DNA from: JBKBXU01 sp046313675
Lineage (GTDB): Bacteria > Bacteroidota > Bacteroidia > Cytophagales > Cytophagaceae
NCBI GenBank assembly: GCA_046313675.1
Contig: JBKBXU010000224.1
Span: 1-8,025 of the forward strand
DNA length: 8,025 bases
Direction: 5' to 3'
Positions 7,438-8,025 of this stretch are shown here, one piece after another. Each line of letters starts with the position of its first letter. The first letter of the stretch is position 1. Made by a program: the position numbers and the translations under genes. The notes under the pieces were generated by a model that was given only the letters and a program-made list of their open reading frames with translations, did no database searches and was not told the origin of the DNA.

Positions 7438-8025
7438 ATGGCCTATAAAATTAGCATTTTAAAGACAGCCCCTTTACCAATTCCTGATAATCATCCACTC
7501 GTTTTTCATTTTCAGGGCAACATCTTTATGGTTTCCAATGCCACAGGCATTTTATATATGCTTAAATATAATCTGGAGATAATCCGGCAGATCGATCTTA
7601 AAAATCCAAAAGATAATTTCCTGAAAATTATTGACATCGTCTTTATAAACAACTACCCCCATCTGGTCATTCTGCCTAAAAACAATGAAGCCTTACATCC
7701 TGCTGGGCATCTGGTGAAACTACCCACCCGGTATAACAGGGAATTTCTTTACTTTCCTATAAAAGACCTGCCTGAATGGTATGATATGCTTTCCTTTAAT
7801 GATGAAATTACCTCCAAAGGCTCATTAGATATCAAAGGAATTAAAATTACCGACGAAGAAGTGATCCTGTATAATGAAGACGGGGACAAACTAAGTCTTT
7901 TATCCGTTGAAGTTGATGAGTTCATTGAATTTATCCAAGGCCATTCCGGAAGCGTTCCCTTTCCCCGGGTAAAGCAGGCAAGTCTGGAAAAAAGCATTCA
8001 TTCCATTAGCTATTACCAGGGGACA
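7438..8025 (+). CDS. Soluble protein of unknown function, 3' end cut by window edge
   Basis: The frame is open from the ATG at 7438 to the right edge (196 codons, no stop). The product begins MAYKISILKTAPLPIPDNHP and has no signal peptide or membrane segment, so it is probably cytoplasmic. It alternates short hydrophobic strands with turns (PLVFHFQGNIFMVSNATGIL, then HLVILPKNN, ILYNEDGDK). This could suggest a beta-rich fold such as a propeller, but that is speculation. Only one cysteine-free domain can be seen and no catalytic motif stands out. It follows the small membrane protein gene by 3 nt, the spacing of a co-transcribed, probably translation-coupled gene. I do not recognise the family, and the missing 3' part may hold the informative motifs. 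Confidence 0.75.
   Translation, partial: MAYKISILKTAPLPIPDNHPLVFHFQGNIFMVSNATGILYMLKYNLEIIRQIDLKNPKDNFLKIIDIVFINNYPHLVILPKNNEALHPAGHLVKLPTRYNREFLYFPIKDLPEWYDMLSFNDEITSKGSLDIKGIKITDEEVILYNEDGDKLSLLSVEVDEFIEFIQGHSGSVPFPRVKQASLEKSIHSISYYQGT

Noticed and set aside
7749..7997. An 82-codon minus-strand open frame at the right edge.
   Set aside because: It is antisense to the open 196-codon frame that fits the operon spacing, and its serine-rich translation looks like a shadow.

Overview
The window looks like chromosomal DNA from a member of the Bacteroidota, most likely a Cytophagales-type marine or soil bacterium. This is inferred from AT-rich intergenic DNA, mostly A-rich ribosome binding sites, signal peptides ending in AQ, a beta-barrel envelope protein, a tandem-domain universal stress protein, and promoter-like matches to the Bacteroidota consensus (TTTG, about 20 nt, TAnnTTTG). 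The species cannot be named from this sequence. I see no insertion sequence, CRISPR array, rRNA, tRNA or phage gene.

Left part (1-2356). A type II NADH:quinone dehydrogenase gene reads leftward and runs off the left edge, with only a short C-terminal tail missing. It diverges from a secreted outer-membrane beta-barrel-like protein (1556-2299). The region between them holds an imperfect inverted repeat centred on a TATAAT and a candidate promoter for the barrel gene. A perfect 12-bp stem flanked by A and T tracts (2322-2356) probably terminates both the barrel gene and the convergent stress-protein gene.

Middle (2424-4720). A two-domain universal stress protein (minus strand) diverges from an M20 family dipeptidase gene. 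The dipeptidase reading frame is full length (454 codons including its stop), but it carries an in-frame TAA at codon 52. Everything else, including all metal and catalytic residues, is intact. It is therefore either a very recent pseudogene or a base-call error.

Right part (4739-8025). A tight co-directional cluster follows: a secreted DsbD alpha-like domain protein, then immediately (0 nt gap) a membrane DsbD with a C-terminal thioredoxin domain but no alpha domain, then a 76-residue three-helix membrane protein, then a soluble protein of unknown function cut by the right edge. The first two together make up one DsbD split over two polypeptides. It would carry electrons from cytoplasmic thioredoxin across the inner membrane to periplasmic partners. 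The last two genes are probably in the same transcript but have no assignable function.

Most of the window is ordinary core genome. The points most worth a second look are the nonsense codon in the dipeptidase, the split DsbD with a helical segment in each half, the degenerate ATP-loop motifs of the stress protein, and the unidentified gene at the right edge. I found no convincing novel biological system.
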